A stretch of 64,000 nt of DNA, taken from Nocardia sp. MH4 (GTDB lineage: Bacteria > Actinomycetota > Actinomycetes > Mycobacteriales > Mycobacteriaceae). Position numbers and translations under genes: made by a program. Positions 47,756-56,386 of the stretch are shown one piece after another. The DNA lies in the NCBI RefSeq assembly GCF_019266065.1, contig NZ_LPNR01000117.1:28537-92536 (forward strand). Reading direction: 5' to 3'. The notes under the pieces were generated by a model. The model did not search any database. It saw only the letters and a program-made list of their open reading frames with translations, and was not told where the DNA came from. Numbering within the stretch: position 1 is the first letter of the stretch; each line of letters opens with the position of its first letter.

Positions 47756-49390
47756 ATGCGGGCACTGCTGCCGACCTGGTCGGAGTGGAAGCCCGCCTTC
47801 CTGGCGCCGGGCACGGATCTGATGGCGGGGCTGATCGTGGCGCTGGTGGCTCTGCCGCTGGCGCTGGGATTCGGCATCAGTTCCGGGCTCGGCGCCGCCG
47901 CCGGTCTGGCGACGGCGATCGTGGCCGGCGCGCTGGCCGCCGTCTTCGGCGGCTCGCGCTTCCAGGTGTCGGGGCCGACCGGTGCGATGACCGTGGTGCT
48001 GGTGCCGATCGTGCACGAGCACGGCGCGTCCGGGGTGCTGACCGTCGGGCTGATGGCAGGTGTGCTGCTGGTGGCACTGGCCTTCGCCGGTGTCGGCCGC
48101 GCGGTGCGGTTCATGCCGGCTCCGGTGATCGAGGGTTTCACCGCGGGCATCGCGGTGGTGATCGCGCTGCAACAGTTTCCGGGCGCGCTGGGGGTGTCCG
48201 GAGCCGAGGGCGAGAAGGTCTGGCAGTCGGCCATCGACGCCGTGCGACGGTTCGTCGAGCACCCGAACGCGACCGCGCCGGTGACGGCGCTGGTGGTGGC
48301 GGTCGTGATCCTGATCGGCGGGCGGTTTCTGCCCAAGCTGCCGTTCGCGCTGGTCGCCGTCGCGGTGGCGACGGTCGTCGGTACCGTGTTCGACCTGGAT
48401 CTGGCCCGGATCGGAGCGATCCCGGCCGGGCTGCCCGCACCCTCGCTGAGTTTTGTGCACGCCGACGAACTGACCACGCTGCTGTTGCCCGCGCTCGCCG
48501 TCGCCACACTGGCCGCGCTCGAATCCCTGCTGTCGGCCACCGCGGCCGATGCCATGGCCGTCGGGACCCGCCACGACCCGGACCGGGAACTGTTCGGCCA
48601 GGGACTGGCGAATATCGCCGCGCCGCTGTTCGGCGGCGTGCCCGCGACCGGTGCGATCGCCCGCACCGCGGTCAACGTGCGCTCGGGGGCGCGCACCCGG
48701 CTGGCGGCGCTGACGCACGCGGCGATCCTGGCGGGCATCGTCTACCTGGCGGCCGGGCTCGTCGCCGACATCCCGATCGCGGCGCTGGCCGGGGTGCTGC
48801 TGGCGACGACCGTGCGGATGGTGGAGACCGCGTCGCTGGCCGCGATCGCGCGCGCCTCGCGGGGCGACGCGATCGTGATGCTGGTGACCTTCCTCGTCAC
48901 CGTGGCGTTCGACCTGGTCACGGCAGTGGTGATCGGTATCGGTTTCGCGCTCGTGCTCGCGGTGCGCGCGGTGGCCCGCGAGGCGAGCCTGCACCAGGTC
49001 CCACTGGACGACAGCGATCATCTCGGCGAGGAACACGACCTGCTGCGCGACCACATCGTCGCCTACCGCATCGAGGGCCCGCTGTTCTTCGCCGCCGCCC
49101 ACCGCTTCCTGCTGGAGTTGTCCGAAGTCGCCGACGTGCGGGTGGTGATCCTCCGGATGTCGCGCGTCACCGCCCTTGACACCACCGGCGCCCTGGTCTT
49201 GGCCGACGCCGTCACCAAACTCCAGCACCGCCACATCACCGTCCTGATGTCCGGTCTGCGCGAAGACCACCGCACCCGCCTGGCGGCCATGGACGCCCTC
49301 CCGGCCGGCGGCGACGACGCCGTCTTCCCCGACACCGGGACCGCCATCACCTACGCCCGCCGCTTCCTGCCCACCCACCGAACCCCGTGA
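47756..49390 (+). CDS. SulP-family anion transporter with STAS domain
   Basis: 544 residues from ATG at 47756, two bases after the pckG stop. The N-terminal domain has 10-14 TM segments with LIVALVALPLALGFGISSGLGAAAGLATAIVAG and FGGSRFQVSGPTGAMTVVL, which match the SulP signature. The C-terminal STAS domain (about residues 435-540) includes VVILRMSRVTALDTTGALVLADAV. The substrate may be sulfate, bicarbonate or another anion; linkage to pckG would suit bicarbonate supply, which is inference. Confidence 0.94.
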   Translation: MRALLPTWSEWKPAFLAPGTDLMAGLIVALVALPLALGFGISSGLGAAAGLATAIVAGALAAVFGGSRFQVSGPTGAMTVVLVPIVHEHGASGVLTVGLMAGVLLVALAFAGVGRAVRFMPAPVIEGFTAGIAVVIALQQFPGALGVSGAEGEKVWQSAIDAVRRFVEHPNATAPVTALVVAVVILIGGRFLPKLPFALVAVAVATVVGTVFDLDLARIGAIPAGLPAPSLSFVHADELTTLLLPALAVATLAALESLLSATAADAMAVGTRHDPDRELFGQGLANIAAPLFGGVPATGAIARTAVNVRSGARTRLAALTHAAILAGIVYLAAGLVADIPIAALAGVLLATTVRMVETASLAAIARASRGDAIVMLVTFLVTVAFDLVTAVVIGIGFALVLAVRAVAREASLHQVPLDDSDHLGEEHDLLRDHIVAYRIEGPLFFAAAHRFLLELSEVADVRVVILRMSRVTALDTTGALVLADAVTKLQHRHITVLMSGLREDHRTRLAAMDALPAGGDDAVFPDTGTAITYARRFLPTHRTP

Positions 49391-49445
49391 GCGTCCACCG
49401 CGCCGACCGGCGCTGAACCGGCTGTGCCGCCGGGCGACCCGCGAA

Positions 49446-50426
49446 TCACGCGGAACGGGTGCGGAACTGTGCGCGGTACGCGGTCGGGGTGAGGCCGGTG
49501 GCGGCGGCGAGGTGGGTGCGCAGGTTCACCGCGGTGCCGAGGCCGCTCGCGGTGGCGACCTGTTCGACGGTGAGGTCGCTCGCTTCGAGGAGGCGCCGCG
49601 CGTGGTCGAGGCGGCGGGCGGTGAGCCAGGACAACGGGGTACAGCCGAGTTCGGCGCGGAAGCGCCGGTGCAGGGTGGCCACGCTCACACACGCGTGGGC
49701 CGCGAGATCGGTGACCGTGATCGGTTCGGTCGCATGATGTTCGGCCCACTCCACCGTCGAAGCCAGGGACGGGCCGGGGTCGCGCGGCACCGGACGGTCG
49801 ATGAACTGACGCTGGCCGCCGCGGCGGTGCGCGGCGAAGACCAGGCGGCGCGCGACCGCGGTCGCGACCGCGGTCCCGTGATCACGACCGACCAGATACA
49901 GCGCCAGGTCCAGGGCCGCCGCGCTGCCGGCCGAGGTGAGGATGTCGCCGTCGTCGATGAACAGCACGGCGTCGTCGACCTCGGTGTCGGGGAAACGACG
50001 CCGGAACTCGGCGGCCCACTGCCAATGCAGGGTGACGGTGCGCCCGGCCAGTACTCCGGCCTCGGCGAGGGTGAACGCCCCGCTGCACATGCCGACCAGC
50101 CGGGCGCCCCTGGCATGCGCGCGAGCGATCGCCGCGAGTACGGCCGGGTCCCGTGGTGTGCCGGTGTCCGGGCGGTTCGGGACGATCACGGTGTCGGCGG
50201 CGTCGAGCAGGGACAGCTCGGCCAGACCGGTCATGGTGAAGAAGTTCTGCCGCATCGGCACCTCGCGCCCGTGCGCGCAGAGCCGGAAGTCGTAGAGCAG
50301 ACCACCGATCTCGGGGCGGTCGATGCCGAAGACCTCGGTCATACAGGCGAGTTCGAACGGGTTGGACCCCTCGTCGACGAGCGCCGCGATCCGGTGCAGA
50401 CCCGGGTGCGAGAAATCTTGCGACAT
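49446..50426 (-). CDS. GlxA-type AraC-family regulator with DJ-1/PfpI domain
   Basis: 326 residues. The N-terminal DJ-1/PfpI-like domain (about residues 10-170) carries LVGMCSGAFTLAEAGVLAGRTVTLHW, the nucleophile-elbow position. The C-terminal AraC double HTH has ITVTDLAAHACVSVATLHRRFRAELGCTPLSWLTARRLDHARRLLE and VATASGLGTAVNLRTHLAAATGLTPTAYR. It is divergent from a cupin gene, its probable target. The effector is unknown. Confidence 0.9.
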   Translation of the reverse strand: MSQDFSHPGLHRIAALVDEGSNPFELACMTEVFGIDRPEIGGLLYDFRLCAHGREVPMRQNFFTMTGLAELSLLDAADTVIVPNRPDTGTPRDPAVLAAIARAHARGARLVGMCSGAFTLAEAGVLAGRTVTLHWQWAAEFRRRFPDTEVDDAVLFIDDGDILTSAGSAAALDLALYLVGRDHGTAVATAVARRLVFAAHRRGGQRQFIDRPVPRDPGPSLASTVEWAEHHATEPITVTDLAAHACVSVATLHRRFRAELGCTPLSWLTARRLDHARRLLEASDLTVEQVATASGLGTAVNLRTHLAAATGLTPTAYRAQFRTRSA

Positions 50427-50477
50427 GCGTCATTCATCGCACTGTTCGGCGCGGTACCGCAACCGCGACCATGAGGC

Positions 50478-50864
50478 ATGACCGATCGACCGATGAATAT
50501 CGACGCCGCGCTCGCCACCTTCGACGCCCTGTGGAGCCCCCGTATCCTGGCCCGGGTCAACGACTGGGATGTGCGCCTGGCCAAGGTGCGCGGCGAGCAC
50601 CTCTGGCACGCCCACCACGACACCGACGAGTTCTTCCTCGTCCTCGACGGCACCCTCGACATCGACCTGCGCGGGCCGGACCGGCGAGTCACCCTGCACC
50701 GCAACGACACCTACGTCGTGCCGCGCGGGGTCGACCACCGCCCCTCGTCCGTGGCGGGCGCGACCCTGCTCCTGTTCGAGCCCGCGGGGACCCTGAGCAC
50801 CGGCGACCACACAGGCGAGATCCCCGACCACATCACCGCCACCACCGGGACCGCGCTGAGCTGA
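50478..50864 (+). CDS. Small cupin-domain protein
   Basis: 128 residues from ATG at 50478. The cupin motif 1 is GEHLWHAHHDTDEFFLVLDGTLDIDL (His, His, Glu metal ligands) and motif 2 includes RNDTYVVPRGVDHRPSS. It is a single-domain cupin with unknown substrate. It is divergent from the GlxA-type regulator with a 51-bp gap. Confidence 0.88.
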   Translation: MTDRPMNIDAALATFDALWSPRILARVNDWDVRLAKVRGEHLWHAHHDTDEFFLVLDGTLDIDLRGPDRRVTLHRNDTYVVPRGVDHRPSSVAGATLLLFEPAGTLSTGDHTGEIPDHITATTGTALS

Positions 50865-50884
50865 ACCGCGGGCCGCCGACGTGG

Positions 50885-51691
50885 TCAGCCCGCGGTGGCG
50901 GCGAAGTACGCGGTCCGCACGGCGACCTGCGGCGGGGGCGGGAAGTCGGGGTTGCCCGAACCGAGCGGGCCGACCCGCACCGTCCAGGTGCTCGACGACG
51001 TGTCGACCGCGGTGCGCGCGTTCGCGGGCTGGAGCACCACGTCGTGGCCACCGTCGCAGGAGTACGCGCCGACCAGGCCGTCGGAGCGACCGCCCCAGGC
51101 GCCGCCGACGCGGATGCGGCAGTGCCTGCCGTCGGCCAGTTCCAGCGCCCACGGTTCGGGCGATTCGGTGCGGCCGACCGCGCCGAGCTGCGGCGTCACC
51201 GTGTAGCGGCGCAGCGTGCGCTGCCAGGGGTCGCTCGCGCAGAGCAGGGTGGTGTTGCCGGGCGGAGCCCAGCAGACATCGGCCGAGTCGGCGGCGGCGC
51301 CGCAGCCGGAGTAGATACCCGGGGTGTTCCCCGAGCGGCTCGGTTCGGCGTATCGGCAGTCCAGCGTGCCGTACGGATCGGGGCTGACGACGGTGAAACC
51401 GTCAGCGGGCTGACCGGCGGCGGTGACCGCGACGACCGAGACGACACCGGTCGCCGCGCTGGTCGGAGTGGATGTGGCCGGGCTCGCGGTAGTCGGCGGT
51501 CCGGGGCCGGTCGTCGCGCCCGGCGTCACCGGCTCGGTGGTCTGGCCCGGCGTCACACCGGACGTGGCCGGTTGCCCGGTGACCTGGGTCGGAGTCGGGG
51601 TGGCGATCTCCGACGACGAACACCCGGCGAGGACGATGGTCAGCGCCGCGCCCAGCGCACCGGCGACCCCTGCTCGAACAGTCATAGCCAC
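50885..51691 (-). CDS. Putative lipoprotein, Thr/Pro-rich
   Basis: 268 residues from ATG at 51691 (an ATG at 51685 is an alternative start). The signal peptide ends in lipobox LAGC at about residues 21-24. A Thr/Pro/Gly-rich linker (about 28-80) precedes a soluble C-terminal domain with multiple cysteines (LDCRYAEPSR, IYSGCGAAAD, VCWAPPGNTTLLCASDPW, HCRIRVGGAWGG, YSCDGGHDV), probably forming disulfides. No named family is recognised. Confidence 0.7.
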   Translation of the reverse strand: MAMTVRAGVAGALGAALTIVLAGCSSSEIATPTPTQVTGQPATSGVTPGQTTEPVTPGATTGPGPPTTASPATSTPTSAATGVVSVVAVTAAGQPADGFTVVSPDPYGTLDCRYAEPSRSGNTPGIYSGCGAAADSADVCWAPPGNTTLLCASDPWQRTLRRYTVTPQLGAVGRTESPEPWALELADGRHCRIRVGGAWGGRSDGLVGAYSCDGGHDVVLQPANARTAVDTSSSTWTVRVGPLGSGNPDFPPPPQVAVRTAYFAATAG

Positions 51692-51748
51692 CCCTGAGTT
51701 CGACGAACCCGACCTTCGAGTTGTCCATCGACCGGGCGCGCGAATTCG

Positions 51749-52213
51749 TTAACCGGGCAAGGCTGTTCGGGCGTCGCTCGCCCCGACCACCTTCGCCGAG
51801 AGCGAGCGGAGCGCGTCGCTCTCGCCCTCGCTGAGCCGGTCGACGAACACCTCGCGCACCAGCTCGACGTGCTCGGGCGCGGCCCGGCCGAGCACCGCGC
51901 GCCCCTCCTCGGTCAGCGAGACGACGATCCCGCGCGCGTCGTCCTCGGCGGGCCTGCGGTCGACGAGCCCGCGCGCCGCCATCCGGGCCAGCTGCTTGGA
52001 CAGCCGGGACTTGTCCCAGCACACCTCGCCCGCGAGTTCCTTGGCCCGCATGCAGCCGTTCGGCGTGGCCGACAGCGGCACCATCAGCTCGTAGTCGGCC
52101 ATCGACAGCCCGTGCTCGGCCAGGCCGGCCGCGATCGCCGCGTCCAAGCGCTGACGCATGCGGATGTAGGCCTGCCAGGTCTGCTGCTCTTCCTCGGTCA
52201 ACCATCGAGTCAC
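51749..52213 (-). CDS. MarR-family transcriptional regulator
   Basis: 154 residues from GTG at 52213. A TAGGAT -10 element ends about 7 bases upstream, suggesting a leaderless transcript; an ATG at 52234 is also in frame. The winged helix reads ELMVPLSATPNGCMRAKELAGEVCWDKSRLSKQLARMAARGLVDRRPAEDDARGIVVSLTEEG, a canonical MarR domain. The two cysteines could act in redox sensing. It is divergent from the pirin gene, which it probably represses. Confidence 0.9.
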   Translation of the reverse strand: MTRWLTEEEQQTWQAYIRMRQRLDAAIAAGLAEHGLSMADYELMVPLSATPNGCMRAKELAGEVCWDKSRLSKQLARMAARGLVDRRPAEDDARGIVVSLTEEGRAVLGRAAPEHVELVREVFVDRLSEGESDALRSLSAKVVGASDARTALPG

Positions 52214-52281
52214 GGGAATGATCCTAGAACCCATTTGGTTGACATGGAAACAAAGCACGTATGGACCAGGAGGCGCATCCC

Positions 52282-53259
52282 ATGCCCGCAATCACCGTCG
52301 ACGACATCATGGTGCTGCCCCGGCTGCCCCGACCGGATGTCACCGAGACCCAGCGACCCGTCCGCCAGATCGTCACCGCCGCGCGTCAGCGCGAAGGCGC
52401 GGGCTTCGAGGTGACCCGCCCCTTCCCCAGCGTCGACCTGCGCTCGGCCGACCCGTTCATCCTGCTCGACCAGATGGGCCCCGTCGCCTACGAGCCCTAC
52501 GAGGCCAAGGGCGCGCCCTGGCATCCGCATCGCGGCTTCGAGACCGTCACCTACATGCTCGACGGCACCATGGTCCACCACGATTCGCAGGGCGGCGGCG
52601 GCGTCATCAGCGAAGGCGACACGCAGTGGATGACCGCGGGCTCGGGCATGCTGCACGACGAACTGCCCGAGGAGAAGCTCGTCATCTCCGGCGGCACCTT
52701 CCACGGCATCCAGCTGTGGGTGAACCTGCCGCGGGCGAACAAGTTCGCCACCCCGCGCTACCAGGACCTGCGCGCGAGTGAGCTGACCCTGGTCAGCTCG
52801 CACGACGGCGGCGCGCTCGTGCGCGTCATCGCCGGTGACCTCGCCGGCTTCACCGGTCCCGGCTCCACCTACACCCCCATCGCCTACGCGCACGCCTCGC
52901 TGGTACCCGGCGCCCAGCTCGAGACGCCGTGGCCCAAGGACTACACCGCGCTGGCCTACGTGCTGTCCGGCAGCGGCACCGTCGGCGTCGAGCACAGGCC
53001 GATCGGCGCCGGTCAGCTCGTGGTCTTCGGCAAGGGCGACGCCATCACCCTGACCGCCGATCGCACCCAGCACAGCAGCACCGGCGATCTCGAGGTCCTG
53101 CTGCTCGGCGGAAGGCCGTTGCGCGAACCGGTGATCCAGTACGGTCCGTTCGTCATGAACACCAGGGAGGAGATCATCGAGGCCATGGAGGATTTCCAGG
53201 CAGGCCGGATGGGCACCGTGCCCGCCGAGCACCTGACCGGACGACGTCTGGGCGAGTAG
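52282..53259 (+). CDS. Pirin-family bicupin protein
   Basis: 325 residues from ATG at 52282, with AGGAGG at optimal spacing. The N-terminal cupin holds APWHPHRGFETVTYMLDGTMVHHDS and MTAGSGMLHDE, which supply the iron ligands (three His and one Glu). The C-terminal pirin domain follows. Some pirins have quercetin 2,3-dioxygenase activity; others act in transcription. It is divergent from the MarR gene, with a TTGACA -35-like element in the shared region. Confidence 0.93.
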   Translation: MPAITVDDIMVLPRLPRPDVTETQRPVRQIVTAARQREGAGFEVTRPFPSVDLRSADPFILLDQMGPVAYEPYEAKGAPWHPHRGFETVTYMLDGTMVHHDSQGGGGVISEGDTQWMTAGSGMLHDELPEEKLVISGGTFHGIQLWVNLPRANKFATPRYQDLRASELTLVSSHDGGALVRVIAGDLAGFTGPGSTYTPIAYAHASLVPGAQLETPWPKDYTALAYVLSGSGTVGVEHRPIGAGQLVVFGKGDAITLTADRTQHSSTGDLEVLLLGGRPLREPVIQYGPFVMNTREEIIEAMEDFQAGRMGTVPAEHLTGRRLGE

Positions 53260-53394
53260 GCGGTCCCGGCGGCAGACGATCCGCAGACGCCACGCGGTTG
53301 ACAACCGGACGCCCCGTCACGAAGGTTGACGGGGCCGCCCGGGGTGCGAAGTGTCCGGGCCCACAACCGAACCGCAGCAGACATCGAGGAATTC

Positions 53395-53691
53395 ATGAAC
53401 GTTCGCCGGCTCACCGTGAGCCTCGCCGCCGCAGGTCTGACCCTGCTCGCCGTCCCCGCCGCCCACGCCGATGTGGTGTCGGGTTCCGCGGGCACCGGCT
53501 CTTCCAGCTTCGACTCGCTCCTCGGCGCGACCGGCTCGGCCAACCTGGTCCAGTCCGGCTCGGCCGGTGGCGCCTTCCGTAGCTGCGACGACGCGATCGC
53601 CGCCGGTCGCGCCCCGCTGTTCCGCGGCGAAGCGGGCTACTCCCCCCACCTCGACCCCGACGGTGACGGGCTGGCCTGCCCCACGCAGTAG
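53395..53691 (+). CDS. Secreted excalibur calcium-binding domain protein
   Basis: 98 residues from ATG at 53395. A signal peptide (MNVRRLTVSLAAAGLTLLAVPAAHAD) is followed by a Ser/Gly-rich linker and the C-terminal excalibur domain FRSCDDAIAAGRAPLFRGEAGYSPHLDPDGDGLACP, whose DPDGDG loop and two cysteines are diagnostic. It probably acts at the cell surface. A hairpin (CCCCGTC/GACGGGG) lies about 60 bases upstream. Confidence 0.92.
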   Translation: MNVRRLTVSLAAAGLTLLAVPAAHADVVSGSAGTGSSSFDSLLGATGSANLVQSGSAGGAFRSCDDAIAAGRAPLFRGEAGYSPHLDPDGDGLACPTQ

Positions 53692-53734
53692 TCTCGGCGG
53701 CTGGCGCCGCGTGGTGGGGCTGTTGCCTCACAGA

Positions 53735-53774
53735 AGAAACCCCCGATGTGGCCGGTGCCGCATCGGGGGTTTCT
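53735..53774. terminator. Terminator between converging genes
   Basis: AGAAACCCCCGATG and CATCGGGGGTTTCT form a perfect 14-bp stem with a 12-base loop, between the excalibur and DUF3618 genes. It would serve transcripts from both sides. Confidence 0.85.
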
Positions 53775-53789
53775 GCGTTCAACGCTTAC

Positions 53790-54017
53790 TCAGCGGCGAA
53801 AGATCTTGACCAGCAGCAAGCCTGCCACCAGGGCACCTGCGCCGATCAGCGTGTATTTGACCTTCGGCTCGTTCAACTTGGCGACCACGATCGCCTTGGT
53901 GTCGTCCGCGATCCGCTGCGGATCGGCGCGCACCGCCAGTTCGTCGAGCGTCGTCGCCAACCGGGCGCGCGCGATCTCGATCTCGCGCTCGATCCGGTCG
54001 GTGTCGTCCTTGGCCAC
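53790..54017 (-). CDS. DUF3618 protein
   Basis: 75 residues from GTG at 54017, with GGAGG upstream. DTDRIEREIEIARARLATTLDELAVRADPQRIADDTKAIVVAKLNEPKVKYTLIGAGALVAGLLLVKIF: an amphipathic helix with the ERxIxxxRxxLxxTLdxL pattern of DUF3618, then a single C-terminal TM segment. It sits head-to-head with bcp, as Rv2520c does relative to Rv2521 in M. tuberculosis. A membrane-associated role is likely; the function is unknown. Confidence 0.9.
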   Translation of the reverse strand: MAKDDTDRIEREIEIARARLATTLDELAVRADPQRIADDTKAIVVAKLNEPKVKYTLIGAGALVAGLLLVKIFRR

Positions 54018-54096
54018 CGTCACCTCCAATATTGTCTGCTGCTCGCCGACGAGTCTATCCATGCGTTCGTCGCACCCGGTCGGTTACCGTGCGGTG

Positions 54097-54570
54097 GTGA
54101 CCGACAACCATCGCCTCTCCCCCGGAGACACCGCCCCCGATTTCACGCTGCCCGACGCCGACGGCACGGACGTGTCGCTGTCGGACTACCGCGGCCGCAA
54201 GGTGATCGTCTACTTCTACCCGGCCGCCAGCACACCCGGCTGCACCAAGCAGGCCTGCGATTTCCGCGACAACCTGGCCGAGCTCGGCGGCGCTGGCATC
54301 GACGTCATCGGCATCTCGCCGGACAAGCCCGCCAAGCTGGCCAAGTTCCGCGACGCCGAGGGCCTGACCTTCCCACTGCTGTCGGACCCCGAGCGCGACG
54401 TGCTGAAGGAGTGGGGCGCGTTCGGCGAGAAGATGATGTACGGCAAGACCGTCACCGGCGTCATCCGCTCGACCTTCCTGGTCGACGAAAAGGGCAAGAT
54501 CGAACTCGCCCAGTACAACGTCCGCGCCACCGGCCACGTCGCCAAGCTGCGCCGCGACCTGTCGGTGTAG
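54097..54570 (+). CDS. bcp: Thiol peroxidase Bcp (peroxiredoxin Q)
   Basis: 157 residues from GTG at 54097. A TTACCG element ends about 7 bases before the GTG, so the mRNA may be leaderless. The peroxidatic Cys49 and resolving Cys54 lie in TPGCTKQACDFRDN, the classical five-residue spacing of Bcp. The thioredoxin fold starts PGDTAPDFTLPDADG. It reduces hydroperoxides, using thioredoxin. It matches Rv2521 and is divergent from the DUF3618 gene. Confidence 0.95.
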   Translation: MTDNHRLSPGDTAPDFTLPDADGTDVSLSDYRGRKVIVYFYPAASTPGCTKQACDFRDNLAELGGAGIDVIGISPDKPAKLAKFRDAEGLTFPLLSDPERDVLKEWGAFGEKMMYGKTVTGVIRSTFLVDEKGKIELAQYNVRATGHVAKLRRDLSV

Positions 54571-55287
54571 CTAGTCGCCGAAGGTGCCGATGAACACCTC
54601 GTAGCCGTCGAGCAGGCGGGCCAGCCCGAACTCGAAATCGGCTTTGCTCCAGTCGATATCGTCGTCGTCGAAGGCGGAGGCGGACAGCGCGGCGGTCACC
54701 GAGGGAAAGCGCTGGGGGTCGAGCACCCGCGCCAGTACCGAGGCGAAGTCGCCGTCCTCCTCCGTCTGCAGGTCGCGCACGGCCCGCCGCTTGCCCACCA
54801 CGAACATCGACAGGTTCATCACCAGCTGGAGCTTGACCGGCTCGGGCACCGCCGTCTCGCTCAGCAGCCGCAGACCGGCGTCGAGCCAGGCCATGTTGTT
54901 GGGCCCCAGCGGTGGCCGGTTCAGCGGGATGTCCACCCACCACGGATGCGTGCCGATCCGCTCGAACTCCGCGCTCGCCCATTGCTCGAGCCCGGCCCGC
55001 CACGGCGTGCCTGCCGCGATGACCGGCGGCGCGCCGACCACCCGGTCCAGCAGCAGGTCCTCCAGCGTGTTCTTGCTGTCGACATAGCGATACAGCGACA
55101 TGGCCGTGAAGCCGAGCTGCTTGGCGACCCGGCCCATCGACAGCGCCGCGTACCCCTCCGCGTCGGCCACCGCGACGGCGGCGTCCAGGATCTGGTCGAG
55201 GGTCAGCGTGCGCCGGGGGCCGCGCGTACCGGGCTGCTCCAGCCCCCACATCAGCTCGACCGCCTTCGGTAGCGCCGCGTCCGTCAT
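54571..55287 (-). CDS. TetR-family regulator of the DrrAB-like exporter
   Basis: 238 residues from ATG at 55287, preceded by GAGGAGGAAGAG. The HTH is LTLDQILDAAVAVADAEGYAALSMGRVAKQLGFTAMSLYRYVDSKNTLEDLLLD. The ligand domain belongs to the TetR_C_1 (tetracycline repressor-like) type, with WRAGLEQWASAEFERIGTHPWWVDIPLNRPPLGPNNMAWL. It is divergent from the ABC exporter genes; a TGTTTAT/ATAAACA operator lies in between. Confidence 0.9.
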   Translation of the reverse strand: MTDAALPKAVELMWGLEQPGTRGPRRTLTLDQILDAAVAVADAEGYAALSMGRVAKQLGFTAMSLYRYVDSKNTLEDLLLDRVVGAPPVIAAGTPWRAGLEQWASAEFERIGTHPWWVDIPLNRPPLGPNNMAWLDAGLRLLSETAVPEPVKLQLVMNLSMFVVGKRRAVRDLQTEEDGDFASVLARVLDPQRFPSVTAALSASAFDDDDIDWSKADFEFGLARLLDGYEVFIGTFGD

Positions 55288-55363
55288 CCGCTCTTCCTCC
55301 TCCGCTCGCGTCGACTCTAGCGGTGCCGCTCTTGTGCTCAATAACTGCTTACTCTATAAACTA

Positions 55364-55380
55364 TGTTTATCACATAAACA
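55364..55380. promoter_or_regulatory. TetR operator, perfect 7-bp arms
   Basis: TGTTTAT (55364-55370) and ATAAACA (55374-55380) flank CAC. The symmetry extends outward (AAACT and GTTT) with a one-base offset. It lies 22 bases before the ABC ATPase start and 76 bases before the TetR start, in an AT-rich patch. Confidence 0.78.
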
Positions 55381-55402
55381 GTTTCTCGATCGGAGAGAAC
55401 TC

Positions 55403-56362
55403 ATGACGCTCGACCCATCGCCCGCTGTCGCGGTTCACGGGCTGCGCAAGACCTTCGGTGCCCAGGCCGTGCTCGACGACCTCGATCTCGAGGTGGCACC
55501 CGGTACCGTTTTCGCGCTGCTCGGACCCAACGGGGCGGGCAAGACGACCCTGGTCCGCATCCTGGCCACCCTGATCCGGCCCGAACACGGCGACGTGCGC
55601 GTCTTCGGGCACGACGCCGTGCGCGAGGCCGCCACCGTGCGCGGCCTGATCGGCGTCACCGGGCAGTATGCGGCCGTCGACGGCGTGCTCACCGGCGCCG
55701 AGAACCTGCGGCTCACCGGCAGGCTGCTGCACCTGGGCACCACCGAGACCCGGCGCCGCGGCGCCGAGCTGCTCGACCGCTTCGACCTCGCCGACGCCGC
55801 CGACCGGCCGGTCTCGGCCTACTCCGGCGGCATGCGCCGCAGGCTCGACCTCGCCATGAGCCTGATGGGCAGACCGCGCCTGGTCTTCCTGGACGAACCG
55901 ACCACCGGCCTGGACCCGCGCAGCCGCCGCGACCTCTGGGCCGCGATCCGCGACCTCGCGGCCGAGGGCACCACCGTCTTCCTCACCACGCAGTACCTGG
56001 AGGAAGCCGATCAGCTGGCCGACCGGATCGCCGTGCTCGACGGCGGGCACATCGTCGCCGACGGCACACCGGACGCACTCAAACGGCTCGTCCCCGGCGG
56101 GCACATCCGGTTCCGCTTCGCCGACCAGCGCCTGCTCGCGGCCGCCGCGCACGCTGTCGGCGACCAGGCGGGCCACCTCGACCCCGAGCAGCTGACCCTC
56201 CAGGTGCCTTCGGACGGCAGCGCGGTCGAGATCAAGCGGCTGCTCGACCGTTTCGCCGAGCTCGGCATCGCGATCGACCAGCTCAGCGTGCACACCCCCG
56301 ACCTCGACGACGTCTTCTTCGCCCTGACCGGTCGCGCCCACCCGGCCGCGTCGGCCGCCTGA
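55403..56362 (+). CDS. DrrA-like ABC exporter ATP-binding protein
   Basis: 319 residues from ATG at 55403. Walker A GPNGAGKTT, signature YSGGMRRRLDLAMS, Walker B LVFLDEPTTGLDPRSR, H-loop TTQYLEEADQLADRI. The C-terminal extension HTPDLDDVFFALTGR is the DrrA-type motif of antibiotic and lipid exporters. The permease gene follows after 24 bases. Substrate unknown; TetR_C_1-type control suggests drug or natural-product export. Confidence 0.95.
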   Translation: MTLDPSPAVAVHGLRKTFGAQAVLDDLDLEVAPGTVFALLGPNGAGKTTLVRILATLIRPEHGDVRVFGHDAVREAATVRGLIGVTGQYAAVDGVLTGAENLRLTGRLLHLGTTETRRRGAELLDRFDLADAADRPVSAYSGGMRRRLDLAMSLMGRPRLVFLDEPTTGLDPRSRRDLWAAIRDLAAEGTTVFLTTQYLEEADQLADRIAVLDGGHIVADGTPDALKRLVPGGHIRFRFADQRLLAAAAHAVGDQAGHLDPEQLTLQVPSDGSAVEIKRLLDRFAELGIAIDQLSVHTPDLDDVFFALTGRAHPAASAA

Positions 56363-56386
56363 CGCCCCCACGAAACGAGACCCACC

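Noticed and set aside
47540..49378. 612-residue minus-strand frame opposite sulP
   Set aside because: His/Arg/Gln/Asp-rich with no domains; antisense shadow of a clear transporter gene.
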